A stretch of 64,000 nucleotides of DNA from Periplaneta americana (GCF_040183065.1 NC_091117.1:105621501-105685500), one strand, 5' to 3'. Shown: positions 1-11,140, counted from the stretch's first letter. A program made the numbers and translations. Notes: generated from the letters alone by a model not told the origin.

Positions 1-884
1 CAAAAATAAAAGTACTTTCAACTATAGTTGTATAAAACAGTGGAAATATACTATTGAAGGCTGTACAAATGGCGAGGTTAGGTATAAATGACAATGAATT
101 GTGCAGTCAGTGGAGGGTGTTAACAAAAATTCTAGAAGAAGAACTTAAAAGTAATACAGTAGATTAGAACAACAAATTGTCTCATGAAAAATGGATTCAC
201 ATCCGTAAGAAAATTTAATTCAAATATATAGATCTAGTAGATTGATGGCTAGCCTATGAGGCAATTTAAGTTTCGCTTTCCAGTCCATAATTTTAATGTG
301 GAACGAATATTTTCATTAATGACTGCATAATTGAGCAAAGAACGAAAAAAGACTTGATTTGACGACAGTGTAATACGTTTCACGGCGTTTGGTGAATTTA
401 AACATGTCATGTAATAATTTTTATTATTTTGTATTTCAAGAAAAGGAAATGTTGAGAAATGCCAATCCATCAGAAAATATCCTACTAACAATCTAAAATG
501 ATGGCAAGAATTTGGCCATTGGTAGTGATCGAGAACACATAAGGATTCAGACAAAATGCACTGTCTTGGATACAAAATATTTTATTAGTACGAGTATATC
601 AAACATTCGAATATCGTACTGCATTTAAGTAAAATAGTGCTTTCATTTTCTTCACTGATGACAAAAATATTGTATTCTTTTGCATCAGTATATAAGAACT
701 AATCTTTACATTTCTGTTCTTGACATATCGCAGTGTCCTTTGTGTGAGAACCCAAATACCTCGGGCACCACTTGCCCGGAATTGAAAGACTTCTCGAAAG
801 TTTTGTACAATTAGGCTTATGTAAACCTCGCCATCTCTATTGGATTGCAAGGAGCAGAATCGTCTAAAGGCAACGAGCTAGCAT

Positions 885-886
<2 letters not shown>
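1..886. other. unrecognised AT-rich DNA
   Basis: Short open frames occur here, but none has a recognisable motif or looks like a real exon. There are no obvious terminal repeats, tRNA-like boxes or tandem repeats. I see nothing I can name. Confidence 0.5.

Positions 887-940
<54 letters not shown>
887..940. repeat. (AAT)n microsatellite
   Basis: About 18 perfect AAT units. Similar arrays recur throughout the window (around 5.3, 15.9, 47.8, 49.1, 50.2, 63.2 and 63.4 kb). Several abut mobile-element ends, so some may have started as LINE 3' tails. No such element is seen next to this one. The following 943-1627 is otherwise unrecognised. Confidence 0.95.
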
Positions 941-1627
941 TCCGTTCAGTGTGTATCCTATATTGGCTAGGGGAAAGCATGGTAATCCTAATTACACCGG
1001 TATATGCTCACATGCTGCAAATACGCTACATGTTTCAAACTTATTGTTTCGCAAATTTTTCTCCCGGTTATCCGGTTATGACTTCTCTTTTTTGAGATTA
1101 ATAAGTTCATAACATGCGGTGTGAAAACAACAAAGTTCATTTTTATTAGTTCTCATTAGAGGCTGGATGTTCAAGTATTTATAATGTAAGTAGGTAGAAA
1201 AAATCCAATTAAAAACAAAAAAGGCACTGTAAATCTAAGTAAGGTACAATAGGCAGGCAAAAAGGACAATTAAAAAACATGAAAAACCTCTGTAAGTTTA
1301 AGAAAGTAAATTATCACTTAATTTATACAAAACTAGTCTCCTTCGGTGCACCCTGGGTAACGACTGTATCGGTAAATAGGTCTACACAACTGACTTCATA
1401 TGGGTCAATCGCGAACAGTCACGTAGGCCTGTACGCCATTAGTAAAAAGCTATATGTATATTTACAAATATATACAGAGTAAACCGTAATTAATGTTATT
1501 CATTTCAGGGGATTATTCCTTGAGATGTTTGAAACAAAACAGTTTAATACAATTTTTCACGTTTTTTGCTTTCTTTCCGAGATATAAATTGTTTTATAAG
1601 AAATATTTCACTGCGTGTTTTGGTGAA

Positions 1628-1854
1628 AAATGTTATGTTTTATTTAACGACGCTCGCAACTGCAGAGGTTATATCAGCGTCGCCGGATATGCCGGAATTT
1701 TGTCCCGCAGGAGTTCTTTCACATGCCAGTAAATCTACTGACATGAGCCTGTCGCATTTAAGCACACTTAAATGCCATCGACCTGGCCCGGGATCGAACC
1801 CGCAACCTTGGGCATAGAAGCCCAGCGCTATACCAACTCGCCAACCAGGTCGAC
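1628..1854 (-). mobile_element. tRNA-derived SINE (family S1)
   Basis: Read on the minus strand, the right end starts with a tRNA-like head. It has an A-box-like word (TGGCGAGTTGGTATAGCGC) followed by a B box (GGTTCGATCCC). The body contains an inverted word around TTTAAGTGTGCTTAAA, and the 3' end reads GCGAGCGTCGTTAAATAAAACAT. The element is bracketed by an exact 11-bp duplication, GTTTTGGTGAA, at 1617-1627 and 1855-1865, which fits LINE-assisted insertion. It has no coding capacity. Confidence 0.85.
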
Positions 1855-2391
1855 GTTTTGGTGAAGCCATTGATTTAATTCCAAATCTGATCAGTCAATT
1901 TAAGACAGCAGTGTATTGTTATAATAGATGATTGAAAGAATTATGGTTTTGTCCTTTAAATAAGCAGAAATTTGTTGGAAACAAATGTAACTTTTCGTTC
2001 TGCAAATACATTTTTAAATGTTACATTTATTCGGATCAAATTTCTGCATATTTAAGAGACAAAACTAAAATTCTTTTAATCATTATCATAATACACTGCT
2101 TTCTTAATTTGACCGAGCATATTGGGAATTATATTAATGGCTTTCCCAAAACACGCTATGAAATGTTTTACATAAAACATGATATGCGTAAATCACTTCG
2201 TGATTTAAGACGGCCCTCATTCCGTCGGATCCCGGCCAACTAGTCACTCATTACGAGTGCACCTCAGCACATGTGTGGGCTTCGGTCTTAGGTTCATAGA
2301 TATCAATGACGTAGTGCAGAGGGCGGCCACTAGAGGGAACCCAAGTGTTGGAACTTAAAACTGAGACGATTTTTCCGACGCCGGGGTGGAA

Positions 2392-2462
2392 TCCAGTGTG
2401 GCTTAGTGGATAAAGCGTCAGCACGTAGAGCTGAAAACCCGGGTTCAAATCCCGGCGCCGGA
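2392..2462 (+). mobile_element. tRNA-Tyr-like cloverleaf, probably a SINE head
   Basis: These 71 nt fold by eye as a tRNA. The acceptor pairs 6 of 7 positions (TCCAGTG with CGCCGGA). The D stem is GCTT/AAGC, the anticodon stem TCAGC/GCTGA with loop ACGTAGA, and the T stem CCGGG/CCCGG with loop TTCAAAT. The anticodon position would be GTA (Tyr), but position 33 is C rather than the near-universal U, and there is no tRNA-Tyr intron. I therefore read it as the tRNA-related part of a SINE. The GC-richer stretch at about 2205-2391 directly upstream probably belongs to the same repeat. A real tRNA gene is the less likely alternative. Confidence 0.6.
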
Positions 2463-2614
2463 GAGAATTTTTCTCCGTTCCATTACTCTTTCATCGTATA
2501 AAACAATTTATTTTTCGGATAGGAAACAAAAGCGAATAAAATTGTATTAAGCTTTCTTATTTGAAATATCTCTAAGAATAACCTGCTGAATTTAATGACA
2601 TTACTTACGGTTCA

Positions 2615-2618
<4 letters not shown>

Positions 2619-2658
<40 letters not shown>
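2619..2658. repeat. (TA)n microsatellite
   Basis: About 20 perfect TA units, grading into TACATACATGTACATG. Confidence 0.95.
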
Positions 2659-2659
<1 letters not shown>

Positions 2660-2662
<3 letters not shown>

Positions 2663-5009
2663 CATGTACATGTTCATGCAACACACCTTGCTATTCGTTG
2701 CACATTACCACACAATGTAGGCTACATATTTAAATTTTCTGATGTTAAATTTTGCGTTCTATCGGATAGAACAGTACATTTTCATTACAGACAAATATCG
2801 TTCTATATCAACTGACGTAACTAGAGCATGCTTGACGAGATCTAGTGTTACCTTTCATTATTTGGCAGATTTTATTTACTATAAGCCAGTATTTAGAGAC
2901 TATACAATTTTTAAAATGAAATAAATTGTATATAGAATTACATCTGTGGGATAGTTAACATTGAACTCGAGCATGAGAAGGGTAAATTGAAGGCAGTAAT
3001 TGTTTGTTTTTAAAATAACACAAAATAGTAAATTAGTAATCTTTTAGACAACAGAAAGGCAAAAATAGGCACTTATTTTTAAACTAGACAGCAAGAGCTT
3101 AAAGAGGCAATATAAAAATTGGTCCTATAACTCCTAAATACCTCGAAATGCATTTACATTAATGTGATAATGATATAAAGTTAACCCAGTAGTGAAAGGC
3201 ATTTTGCCAAACATCCACACTCTAGTTCTTACGTTAAAAGAGAGATTTTTTATTTTCCGACTGTTTCATTTTACAAGTTTTCCTTCACTTCTTTCTATAT
3301 TCTACTTCTTCCATTTCTTGTACCTTACTTGCACTTTACTCTTTCGTTCTATATGTAGGCTCATTCACCCCTGTCTGTTTTTTGACACTATATTAATCCC
3401 ACTATCCTGTGATCCCTTCACAACCTCTGCAACAGGATCGTCATAAATTCCACAAGAGAGATAAGTTCCCCCAGGACACCAGCATCGCCACCTGACACCA
3501 ATACGTCATGTGCTAGTGTCGTTGTTGCCAAATCTTATACAGCATCGTCTCTCGCGACTGCCTGAATCTCAACCTTACCTACAGTCCAGCGTATTGGCAT
3601 GTATGTCGTAAAAAGTACTATTTTTTTTATTAAGATCTTCAAAACACGAAATAAAATTCAGTGTGCATTTGAGCTCCATAGATTTAAATGCTAGTTATAA
3701 GTTTAAACAATGTTTTGATGTAAATATTCTTTCCAGAACAAATTTCTCTAATACTGGAAACAGAAACGAAACTTAAATGTGCAACAGAAATGGTCACTGA
3801 GATAGTTAGGGATAGTTGGAATAGTGTGCTAAAAAACTTAGCTTTGCAATTCCATGTGAAATATCAGATATTATGAACGGAGAGATTCTAGACCTTCTGG
3901 AGGAAATAAGCATTTAAGTTTCCACCCATCACTTATGTCCCTTTAAGATGTATTTTTCAGTATATACGAGATGATTCTTTTAAATAAACAACACGTTCAA
4001 GTCCTGAAAATTTACAAAAAAAATATATTGCTATATACTGCAATGCCAACTAATAAGTGGGACAAAAAAAGAGAAAGTTTAAACAATATCTTTCAGGGAA
4101 GAAATGGATTTTTTTCCTGCTGTTAATGGTTGTAATAGGCTATTAGTTCATATTGAAATATATTATTATCAATAATATAAGGATAAAATGATATATTAAT
4201 TTCTAAAAATAATATTTTAGAGCCTATTCTAATGTTTTTGTGACCTAACTTAATAGGTGTCTAAAATCACATTTTTACAACCTAAAATCCAAGGTCTAGT
4301 GATGAGATATGATACACATAAAGCATCCGCCGATACTCTCAAAACTGGACAGTGACGCAACTTGCATTAAGTTGATATTTTTAAGAGAACTATTTTAGAA
4401 ATACTTCCATTAATCTCAATACATCATTTTTAACGGTTGCGCCTTTTCGTCTGCCCTATTATCTAGCAGCAATGGAAATGTTGACAAGAGTTGGTATTTT
4501 AGAAAGATACATTTCGAGAAATCACTTTGGAATTGTCAGACATTCGTCTTACAGATGGGGAAAGCCTCAAGAAAGTAATTAGTTCAAGAGGGAAAGGACT
4601 CCGCAGTGCAGTTTCGGGTGCAATGAGTATTGTTACACACTACTAGGTGCATTATGCAGCTTAAATGCAGACAAATAATTCGCATATATACTGAACCCCG
4701 CTAATTCGGAATTCGCGAAAATACGGACAGCTCCCTTTTTTACACAAGACATTAAAGATTAATATTCCACACATTGGAGGTAGAAGTGAATGCAAAGAGC
4801 GAAAAATGTGTTGAAAAAATCAAATTATCGTACGTAAAATGCATTTAGATACATTAATTTAATTTATGGACTGCACCCAAACTATAATGAAATGAGAAAA
4901 AGAATTGGCCTTGCCTGGGGAAAGTTTTCGTCACTGAACTTTATTTTTCAAGACCAACTTATGAACAGAAGTAAAAAACCCAACTATTATTCCCTGTACT
5001 GATATTCAT
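2660..5009. other. unrecognised intergenic DNA
   Basis: 2.3 kb without a convincing gene. The longest open frames lack family motifs. Around 4690-4740 the words GAACCCCGCTAATTCGGA and AATACGGAC resemble a pogo/Tigger-type terminal sequence. I could not find a matching inverted end, so it is not called. Confidence 0.5.
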
Positions 5010-5028
5010 TCATTTAGTGTTCTGCCCG

Positions 5029-5119
5029 AGGGCAGGTCTTTCACTGCAAACCCAGCTTTCTCCAATCTTTTCTATTTTCTGTCTTTCTCTATGTTTCCTC
5101 ATATGATCCACATATCTTA
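5029..5119 (-). pseudogene. LINE A displaced C-terminus
   Basis: Minus-strand translation gives IKICGSYEET-stop-RKTENRKDWRKLGLQ-stop. This is the expected continuation of the LINE A protein after IDDIK at 5963. The trailing non-coding bases and AATGAATGAAT sequence are the element's 3' end. Its displacement by 841 bp shows that the intervening DNA arrived after LINE A. Confidence 0.75.
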
Positions 5120-5176
5120 ATGTATGTATGTATGTATGTATGTATGTATGTATGTATGTATGTATGTATGTATGTA
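5120..5176. repeat. (TATG)n microsatellite
   Basis: About 14 tetranucleotide units, located exactly at the left junction between the inserted LINE fragment and the LINE A C-terminus. Confidence 0.95.
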
Positions 5177-5180
5177 TTCA

Positions 5181-5212
5181 CACTGCCAATGGGTATATAC
5201 CCGGTGGCAGTG
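5181..5212. repeat. 32-bp hairpin
   Basis: CACTGCCA-AT-GGGTA faces TACCC-GG-TGGCAGTG, a near-perfect inverted repeat with two mismatched positions and a two-base centre. It could be a 3'-end structure of the inserted retroelement. Function is not shown. Confidence 0.7.
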
Positions 5213-5317
5213 GTAACTAATTACACTCAATAATGATAATTAATAATAAACACAATTAATAAAAATACAATTAATAATAAATTAATCATAATACTAACAA
5301 TATTAATTAATACTATT

Positions 5318-5322
<5 letters not shown>

Positions 5323-5375
<53 letters not shown>
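5323..5375. repeat. (AAT)n array, likely LINE 3' tail
   Basis: About 17 units. It lies immediately downstream (minus-strand sense) of the CR1-like 3' UTR that ends in GGATGCTCAATACTATTATT. This is what a microsatellite-tailed non-LTR element looks like. Confidence 0.85.
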
Positions 5376-5376
<1 letters not shown>

Positions 5377-5559
5377 GTATTGAGCATCCTAAATTAAATG
5401 AAGCACGATCACTTAAAATAGCATTTAAAGTAAATCTAATTTCTATCTTAACCCTAAGTTCGAACTAAAACCCACGAGTGTGATATGTTCAACCTGCATA
5501 AGTACCTTTCAGCACTACACTCATTTCGCTGTCAACTCACTCACTGCACTGGAACTGCG

Positions 5560-5705
5560 ACACATTTCACTGATTCTATCCTGATTTCACTAACACTTCA
5601 AAAACATTTCACTGCTCAAATACTTAGCACTTCACTTACACAACACATTTCACTGACACAACACACTTCACTGATACAACACACTTATTCACTGATGCAA
5701 CAGTT
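5560..5705 (-). repeat. degenerate tandem words in the LINE 3' UTR
   Basis: A roughly 16-20 bp word centred on CACTTCACTGATACAACACA (plus-strand reading) recurs in diverged form about five to seven times inside the non-coding 3' region of the inserted LINE fragment. Confidence 0.6.
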
Positions 5706-5757
5706 CAAATAAAAAAATATCAATTACACCCTTTAAATAGTGTGTATAATATACTAT

Positions 5758-5958
5758 TGTCTATTAGTAAAGTCCTTAAGCCTATTTTTAAATATATTTT
5801 TGGTTATTGGTAAAGCCTTTAGTAAGTCTGCAGGTAAAGCATTCCAGTCCGTGATAGTATGATTGAGAAAAGAAAACTTTCCAGTGTCGTCCTCTGTCTT
5901 CTTTCCCTCAATTTATATGAGTGGTCGTTCCTTGAAGAGTAATTTGGCGGCTGCAACC
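5758..5958 (-). pseudogene. CR1-like LINE C-terminal fragment
   Basis: Minus-strand translation reads NRLQPPNYSSRNDHSYKLR, a +1 frameshift, then DDTGKFSFLNHTITDWNALP, then ADLLKALPITKN and IFKNRLKDFTNRQ before a stop at about 5758. The pattern of basic residues, a short Phe-rich strand and DWNxLP is the usual extreme C-terminus of CR1/L2-type reverse transcriptases. Only about 70 codons remain, so this is a 5'-truncated insertion with no activity. Confidence 0.7.
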
Positions 5959-5960
5959 TA

Positions 5961-7840
5961 TTTTTTATGTCGTCTATCACCTGAGATCTTCTTCTATCCC
6001 GAAGTCCTTCACCATTCCTTCCTGTGCATCCTTCAGTAGACAGTTTCTTATCAGCCAGTGACCCAACCAATTCCTTTTCCTCTTCCTGATCAGTTTCAGC
6101 ATCATTCTTTTTTCACCCACTCTTTCCAACACAGTTTCATTTCTTATTCTGTCTCTCCACTTCACACGTTCCATTCTTCTCCACATTCACACTTCAAATG
6201 CTTCTATTCGTTTTTCTTCACTTCGTCGTAATGTCCATGTTTCTGTCCCATTCAGTGCCATATTCCATACAAAGCACTTCACTAGTCTCTTCCTTAGTGT
6301 TTTTTCTAGAGGTAGGTAGAAGATGCTCCTTTTCTATTAAAAGCTTCCTTGGGCATTGCTATTCTCTTTTTTACTTCCTGGCAGCAGCTCATGTTACTGC
6401 TCATAGTAGAGCCCAAGTATTTGAAGCTGTCCACTTGCTCTACTGCCTCATTTAGAATTCGCAAATTTATCTTCTTTATTTTTCTTTCTATGACCATGGT
6501 CTTCGTCTTCTTTCCATTTATCTTCATCCCATACTGCTCACAGCTGTCATTTAGTTCCAGTAGCATATCCTTTAGTATCATTTCCTGTTCTGCTAACAAC
6601 GCCATATCATCAGAAAATCTTATGCACTTTATTCTTCTCCGTCCTACTATGACTCCTCCCATGTTCCGAAAACAGTTTTTTACTAAATCCTCCAAGTAGA
6701 TGTTGAATAGGGTAAATGATAAATGACATTCTTGAAGTACTCCTCTCCCAACTTCACTTCCTTTCGTCATTTCTTCTCCTATCCTGACTTTGACTCGTTG
6801 TTTCATACTAAGATTACTGAACATTCTTCTGTTTCCAATCCAGACTTATTTTCTTTAGGATTTCCATCAGTTTATTCCAATCCACTCTGTCAAATGCTTT
6901 CTCTATGTTCACAAACACTACATACACTTCTTTATTCTTCTCTAGGTATCTTTCACCGATTGTCCATAGCAGTCCAATTGCATCTCTCGTACCTTTTCCC
7001 TTATTGAAGCCAAACTGCTTTTCTTCCAACTGTTCTTCCATCTTAGAATATAAATGTCGATTCAGTATTCGCAAGAGAATCTTCGCCGAGTGCGATATTA
7101 GACTGATAGTCCTGAACTCCTTACATTTCTTGGCATTATTTTTCTTCGGTATTGGAAGCAACACTGTCTCAGTAAAACCTTCAGGTCATTCGCCTTTCTC
7201 ATATATTTCGTTGCATAATGATAGAATTCGCTTCTTGTCTTCACCTAAGTATTTCACTAATTCAATGGGGATTCCATCGACTCCTGTTGCTTTCTCATTC
7301 TTCATTTCCTTAAGCGCTAGTTCAACTTCCTTAAAATAGAAAATCCTTTTTCGTCTTTTGATACGGCTTTTTCGTCTTCTATAGCTAAGTCATCTGGACG
7401 ATTCCTTGTCTCATATAACTCTTCTACATATATCGTCCATCTGTGTAGTATTCCCTGTTTGTCTGTTATTTCATTTGCGATATCGTCCTCCATCAACCAC
7501 ATGGATTTCCTGTTCTTATTTGTGACATCCAAACATCTTACTTCGAAGTACATTAAATCATATCTTTCTTTTCTCTCTAAATTCTCTATTTCTTCACATT
7601 TCCTTTCCATCCATTCTTCTTTTGCTTTATCAGTTTCTCTTCTTAGTTCGTTGTTTAGTTTCCTGAAGTTTCTTGTACCTTCTTCTGTGTTGATGTTTTT
7701 CCATTTTTTCTTCTCCTCCATCTTCTGCAACATTTTCCCTGTCACCCAAGGTTTCTTAATTCTCACACTTTCTGTGTTTCCTTTTTGTTTCTTCTGCTGT
7801 TGTGTGTATACAATTTTTTTAATGATTCCAGTACTCATTA
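5961..7840 (-). pseudogene. LINE A linker and reverse transcriptase (broken)
   Basis: The segment 7838-7317 encodes a Lys/Glu-rich linker (about 173 aa). The RT follows in three frames. Motifs are PIPKKNNAKKC-EFRTISLIS (about 7150-7100), QFGFNKGKGTRDAI, VNIEKAFDRVDW, RGVLQECHLSFTLFN, and the catalytic box as CIRFSDD (FSDD at 6617-6606, normally F/YADD). The Ala-to-Ser change beside the catalytic Asp pair and the frameshifts indicate decay. The C-terminal region includes VDSFKYLGSTMS, then NWLGHWLIRNCLLKDAQEG and RRSQVIDDIK, where the sequence is cut at about 5961. The continuation lies at 5119-5040 (IKICGSYEET, then RKTENRKDW). Confidence 0.85.
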
Positions 7841-7989
7841 CTATTCTCAGGTTTGGATTCTAATGTAGCGGCTTTCTCTTGAAAATTTTCTTCAAATTTT
7901 CTTCTGTCCTCTTCATTTTTCAGTTTTTCTGTGTTCAATTTCTTCGTCACTTGTCTTTCTCTTATCTTCTTCAGACGAATATCTACTTC

Positions 7990-8710
7990 TCCTAATAGCA
8001 GGACATGATCTGAGTTAATATCCGCTCCTGGTAAAGTCTTTTCAGTTTTTAAGCAATTTCGGAATCTTTCCTGTACCAGTATATAGTCTATCTGATATCT
8101 CCTTTCATCCCTTGGACATATCCATGTGTATCTTCTTCATTTATTCTGTTAGAATAATATATTTCCAACAATCATTGCAATTCTTTTACAGAAATTCACC
8201 AAATATTCTCGTCTATCATTTCTTTTTCCCAATCCATATTTTCCAACTGTTCTTCCATCTTGCCCTCCTACTACTGCGTTTCAGTCGCCCATTAGGATTA
8301 CGCATACTCCCTTCTTCTCCTTTCAACTATCTCTTCTAACTTGTCATAGTTTTCTTCCACTTCCTCGTCTGCTAATCCACTATGTAGCATATAAACTTGC
8401 ACTAGCACTAAGTCCATTTTCTTCCCTTGTAGTCTCACCATTATCATCCGGTCATCTACATAATGCACTGATATCACTTTATCTTTCACACGTGGTCCCG
8501 GTAATACACCAACACCATGGCTTCCTTTTCACTCACCATTTGAATAAAACAACTTAAATTCATCACTAATCTACTCACCACTATTTTCTCACCTCACTTC
8601 TGATATTGCCACCGCATTCACTTTGTTTCTTCTAATTTCTTCCTTCAAGTTTTCTAACTTATCTTCTTGTAGAAATGTCCTTACACTCCACGTTCCAATC
8701 CTCAATATTC
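7990..8710 (-). pseudogene. LINE A apurinic-like endonuclease domain (broken)
   Basis: The conceptual protein starts with the motif GTWSVRTF (about 8698-8675). It continues through KLENLKEEIRRNKV, ISEVR (metal-binding Glu region), HGVGVL, and VQVYM with ADEEVEENYDKLEEIVE. The GDWNAVVG motif reads GD-stop-NAVVG because the Trp codon is TGA at 8283-8281. Several frameshifts follow towards 7990. In this family the domain nicks target DNA to prime reverse transcription. It continues downstream into the linker and RT of the same element. It resembles the endonuclease often annotated in insects as craniofacial development protein 2-like, which is a transposon domain and not a host gene. Confidence 0.8.
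8502..8660. repeat. 159-bp exact duplication, copy 1
   Basis: Identical base for base to 8965-9123 (offset 463). It encodes the minus-strand endonuclease stretch between KLENLKEEI and HGVGVL in its correct LINE A context. Confidence 0.9.
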
Positions 8711-8964
8711 TTTTCTTCTCTCTGTTGGGTTGCTTCATAATGTGTCCTTCCCCAGCATCCCCCTCCCAAACATCCGAATGGGGGAATATTTACGTCCGGA
8801 ATCTTTTACCGTGGAAAGACTCATCATACCATGTTAGCAGTTTTTCTTGTGAAAGATAAATGCTGTAGCTTCCCTTTGCTTTCCGCACACCACTCTCTCT
8901 TTCGCATCTTAAAAAGATCCCAGGGGACCCCAGCATGGAGGTGAGGAGAATGGATTTGACTAAA

Positions 8965-9123
8965 TAATACACCAACACCATGGCTTCCTTTTCACTCACC
9001 ATTTGAATAAAACAACTTAAATTCATCACTAATCTACTCACCACTATTTTCTCACCTCACTTCTGATATTGCCACCGCATTCACTTTGTTTCTTCTAATT
9101 TCTTCCTTCAAGTTTTCTAACTT
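8965..9123. repeat. 159-bp exact duplication, copy 2
   Basis: Second identical copy, placed upstream of the LINE A 5' end and out of coding context. It was created either by a local rearrangement during or after insertion, or by an assembly artefact. Confidence 0.9.
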
Positions 9124-9277
9124 CATCGAAATTTACCGCAAGGGTTAAATATCAGTTCTATCAGGGTTTTTGACCCGATCAGAGACCGGGGAATCCCAAT
9201 TAGACTTTATACTGATATATAGAGCTTAAACATGTGCCCAACGCAGCAAGAAATGAAATCCCTAGGGATCTGTCAAA

Positions 9278-9618
9278 GGAACATGGGAAAATAATCTAAA
9301 TATTCATTTAAGGGACATAGTAAAGAATAAAGAAATCGCAAGAAGGAGCGGTTTGAGAGACATAGCAGCCACGGCACAACAACTAAAATGGAGATGGGGA
9401 GACCACATAATAAGACTACAAAATGACAAGTGGGCATACACAGCGACAACATGGGACCCGAGACTAGGAAAAAGAAGCAGAGAGGGTTCCAAGCAGAGAT
9501 GCTCCGAAGTCTTCAAGACCGTTTATGGGAATACGTGACAAGGACTGCACGAGACAGAATAAGATGGAAAGAGTTAGGCAGAAGACTGCTACAAAGTAGT
9601 AGTGTGAGACAGTGCTAG
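9278..9618 (+). pseudogene. RTE-type LINE C-terminal fragment
   Basis: Plus-strand translation gives RRSGLRDIAATAQQLKWRWG, then DHIIRLQNDKWAYTATTWDP and RLGKRSREGSKQRCSEVFK. After a frameshift it gives TARDRIRWKELGRRLLQ and a stop. The pattern of an LKWxWxGH-like step, WxP.xGKR.RG.. and a final RxxWKxLG matches the C-terminal end of RTE-clade reverse transcriptases. The RT core is absent (5'-truncated). It lies just outside the LINE A rearranged end and in the opposite orientation, so it is an independent relic. Confidence 0.7.
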
Positions 9619-10105
9619 TGAAACCGAAGAACTGAACATGGTGAAAATTGTAAATATATGGAATTTATATTAAGTGTAAATAAAACAAAAACACAAGCAA
9701 TAAGGCAGTTGTGGATGTAGATGGTGTTTAGTTTTAAGAGCTGTTACCAAAAACAGTCTAGAAAAGAAAAAAAAATAATGCAAAAACTTTATGGTTTAGA
9801 TATTTCTAGAGAAACGAAAGCATTGACAATGGAAAAGCTGTAGCTGTTCAGAGTTGTAGTTTTAGGTAGTGTTAGGGAAACCAAAAGACTGAAATTGTAG
9901 CAAGGCTATACATGCATAAGGTTTATATATTTAAGGCCAAGGTGCATAAGGTTTGAAGTTAAAGCGAGTGTGTGTGAGAGTAAAAGTTGACTTAAGTTCT
10001 CTTATGGTCTGGCTCACCATATGAGAAAACTTGAGTCATCCTTAGACTAGTAAAAGGCCCTTGCCCTTCATAGATTATCTGGGCTCATGTTATCATCATA
10101 ATCAT

Positions 10106-10138
<33 letters not shown>

Positions 10139-10274
10139 CATCCCCGAACTATCACAAATTTCATCTTGTCTTAAAAAAATGCGTCATGATGTGCGCTAAC
10201 AACACTTACCTCTTTCTTTAAATCAAAGTCTGAAAATGTCAAAGATTGTAGGTCTACTTACGGTGCAGTAGAGA
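9619..10274. other. unrecognised DNA with an ATC microsatellite
   Basis: The first part may be the 3' UTR of the preceding RTE fragment. A mixed (ATC/ATA)n run occupies about 10091-10141. No gene is seen. Confidence 0.5.
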
Positions 10275-10520
10275 GTTTGGAATTGAATTTCGGGAGGGAG
10301 GCACTACGGTCCAGCACTGTGACCTTTTACGATCTATTGCGCTAACCCTCAACCTATGCGCATCCCCAACCCACACCGGCTGACTACACTAAGGTTCGCT
10401 GCGTATCCAGGTTTCGAGCAGGCAACCCTCCTCTTTCCTAAGCCAGCCCCTCCGTGCGTCGCCAGCCGGCGTTCGGGGAATGCTATGAAATGATGACGAA
10501 ATGGAGAAATGTTGATGGAA
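10275..10520 (-). repeat. dispersed repeat S9, minus copy
   Basis: Diverged inverted copy of the sequence at 37722-37990. Shared words include GCGTACGCAGCGAACC-like, GGTTAGCGCAATAGA-like and TGCTGGGCC-like blocks. A shorter related copy at 41545-41695 has a tRNA-like head, so this is probably SINE-derived. Confidence 0.65.
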
Positions 10521-11030
10521 TGATGTGACAGGCTGAGGGTTTGTCAACTCAGCCACAGTAGGATCAGTAGGTAGTTTACTTGAACTAAAGAATTTCTAAC
10601 TCATGCTTTTCTAATTAATGCTGTGTGTGCCTTGTGTTCATAAAAGCTAGTTACAGTATGTATTTCCTGTGAAATAATATTGACTTGGGCTAAAGAATAT
10701 CAATTTTTTTTTTCAGATTAATGTTTTGTGTTCCATATGTTTGTAAAATAGAATGAGTAAACACTAAGTTGGCAATTAAAACATATAGGCTACAATATCA
10801 CTGTTCTTTTTTTGTCAAAATAATCCTTTTTCTGTAAATTCTCTATAATATGGCCTTTAGTCTACTCTAATTCAGACTAAATTGTTCTCCCAATTTGTCC
10901 GAGTTAGTAAGGTTCTACTGTACATACAATATATGCATAGCCTACTACCTATGCTGGGTAGGAAGTAGTTTTAGATTATATTCTGCCCTAGCAATTCGGA
11001 GATAGAAACGCAAGTTCTTTACGGATTCCT
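10521..11030. other. AT-rich DNA with a possible pogo/Tigger-like end
   Basis: At about 10880-10918 the reverse complement begins ACAGTAGAACCTTACTAACT, similar in style to pogo/Tigger terminal sequences, and is followed outward by TA. No matching left end was found with confidence. Confidence 0.3.
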
Positions 11031-11140
11031 TCACGAGTGCAGTTTGCCGGCGACAGCCGAGCAGGTAACATCGTGTGTCGTACGTAGTCCGTGCGTGAGT
11101 GTTACATTGTGCGTTTGTGTCGAGAACCTTGTAGTGAAAC

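Larger units (their letters stand above)
5120..5960 (-). mobile_element. 5'-truncated CR1-like LINE 3' end inserted in LINE A
   Basis: On the minus strand this begins with coding sequence for a different RT family C-terminus (5958-5758). It runs through a long 3' UTR and an AAT microsatellite (5323-5375), then AT-rich DNA, a hairpin (5181-5212) and a (TATG)n run (5120-5176) at the left junction. It sits precisely between the IDDIK codons of LINE A and their continuation. The flanks share only about 4 bp (ATGT-like), so the target duplication is unclear. The part left of 5323 may be a further small element. Confidence 0.65.
5010..9123 (-). mobile_element. LINE A: RTE-like non-LTR retrotransposon, interrupted
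   Basis: Reading right to left, the order is endonuclease (about 8700-7990), a charged linker (7840-7317), reverse transcriptase (about 7310-6306) and a C-terminal segment to 5961. After an 841-bp interruption at 5120-5960 come the last codons and a stop near 5040. No RNase H or C-terminal zinc finger is visible. The 3' end has a short AATGAATG-type tail instead of poly(A), as in RTE-type elements. The protein is in several frames with stops, so it is dead. The 5' end is rearranged by a 159-bp duplication (8502-8660 and 8965-9123). Confidence 0.8.

Noticed and set aside
4687..4740. pogo/Tigger terminus
   Set aside because: Similarity is in style only and no inverted partner was found within a reasonable distance.
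8623..8859. Plus-strand frames within 5.8-9.0 kb
   Set aside because: They are antisense to the LINE A endonuclease and RT, whose motifs are clear on the minus strand.
10091..10141. CRISPR-like short repeats
   Set aside because: It is a simple ATC microsatellite without spacers, and the DNA is eukaryotic.
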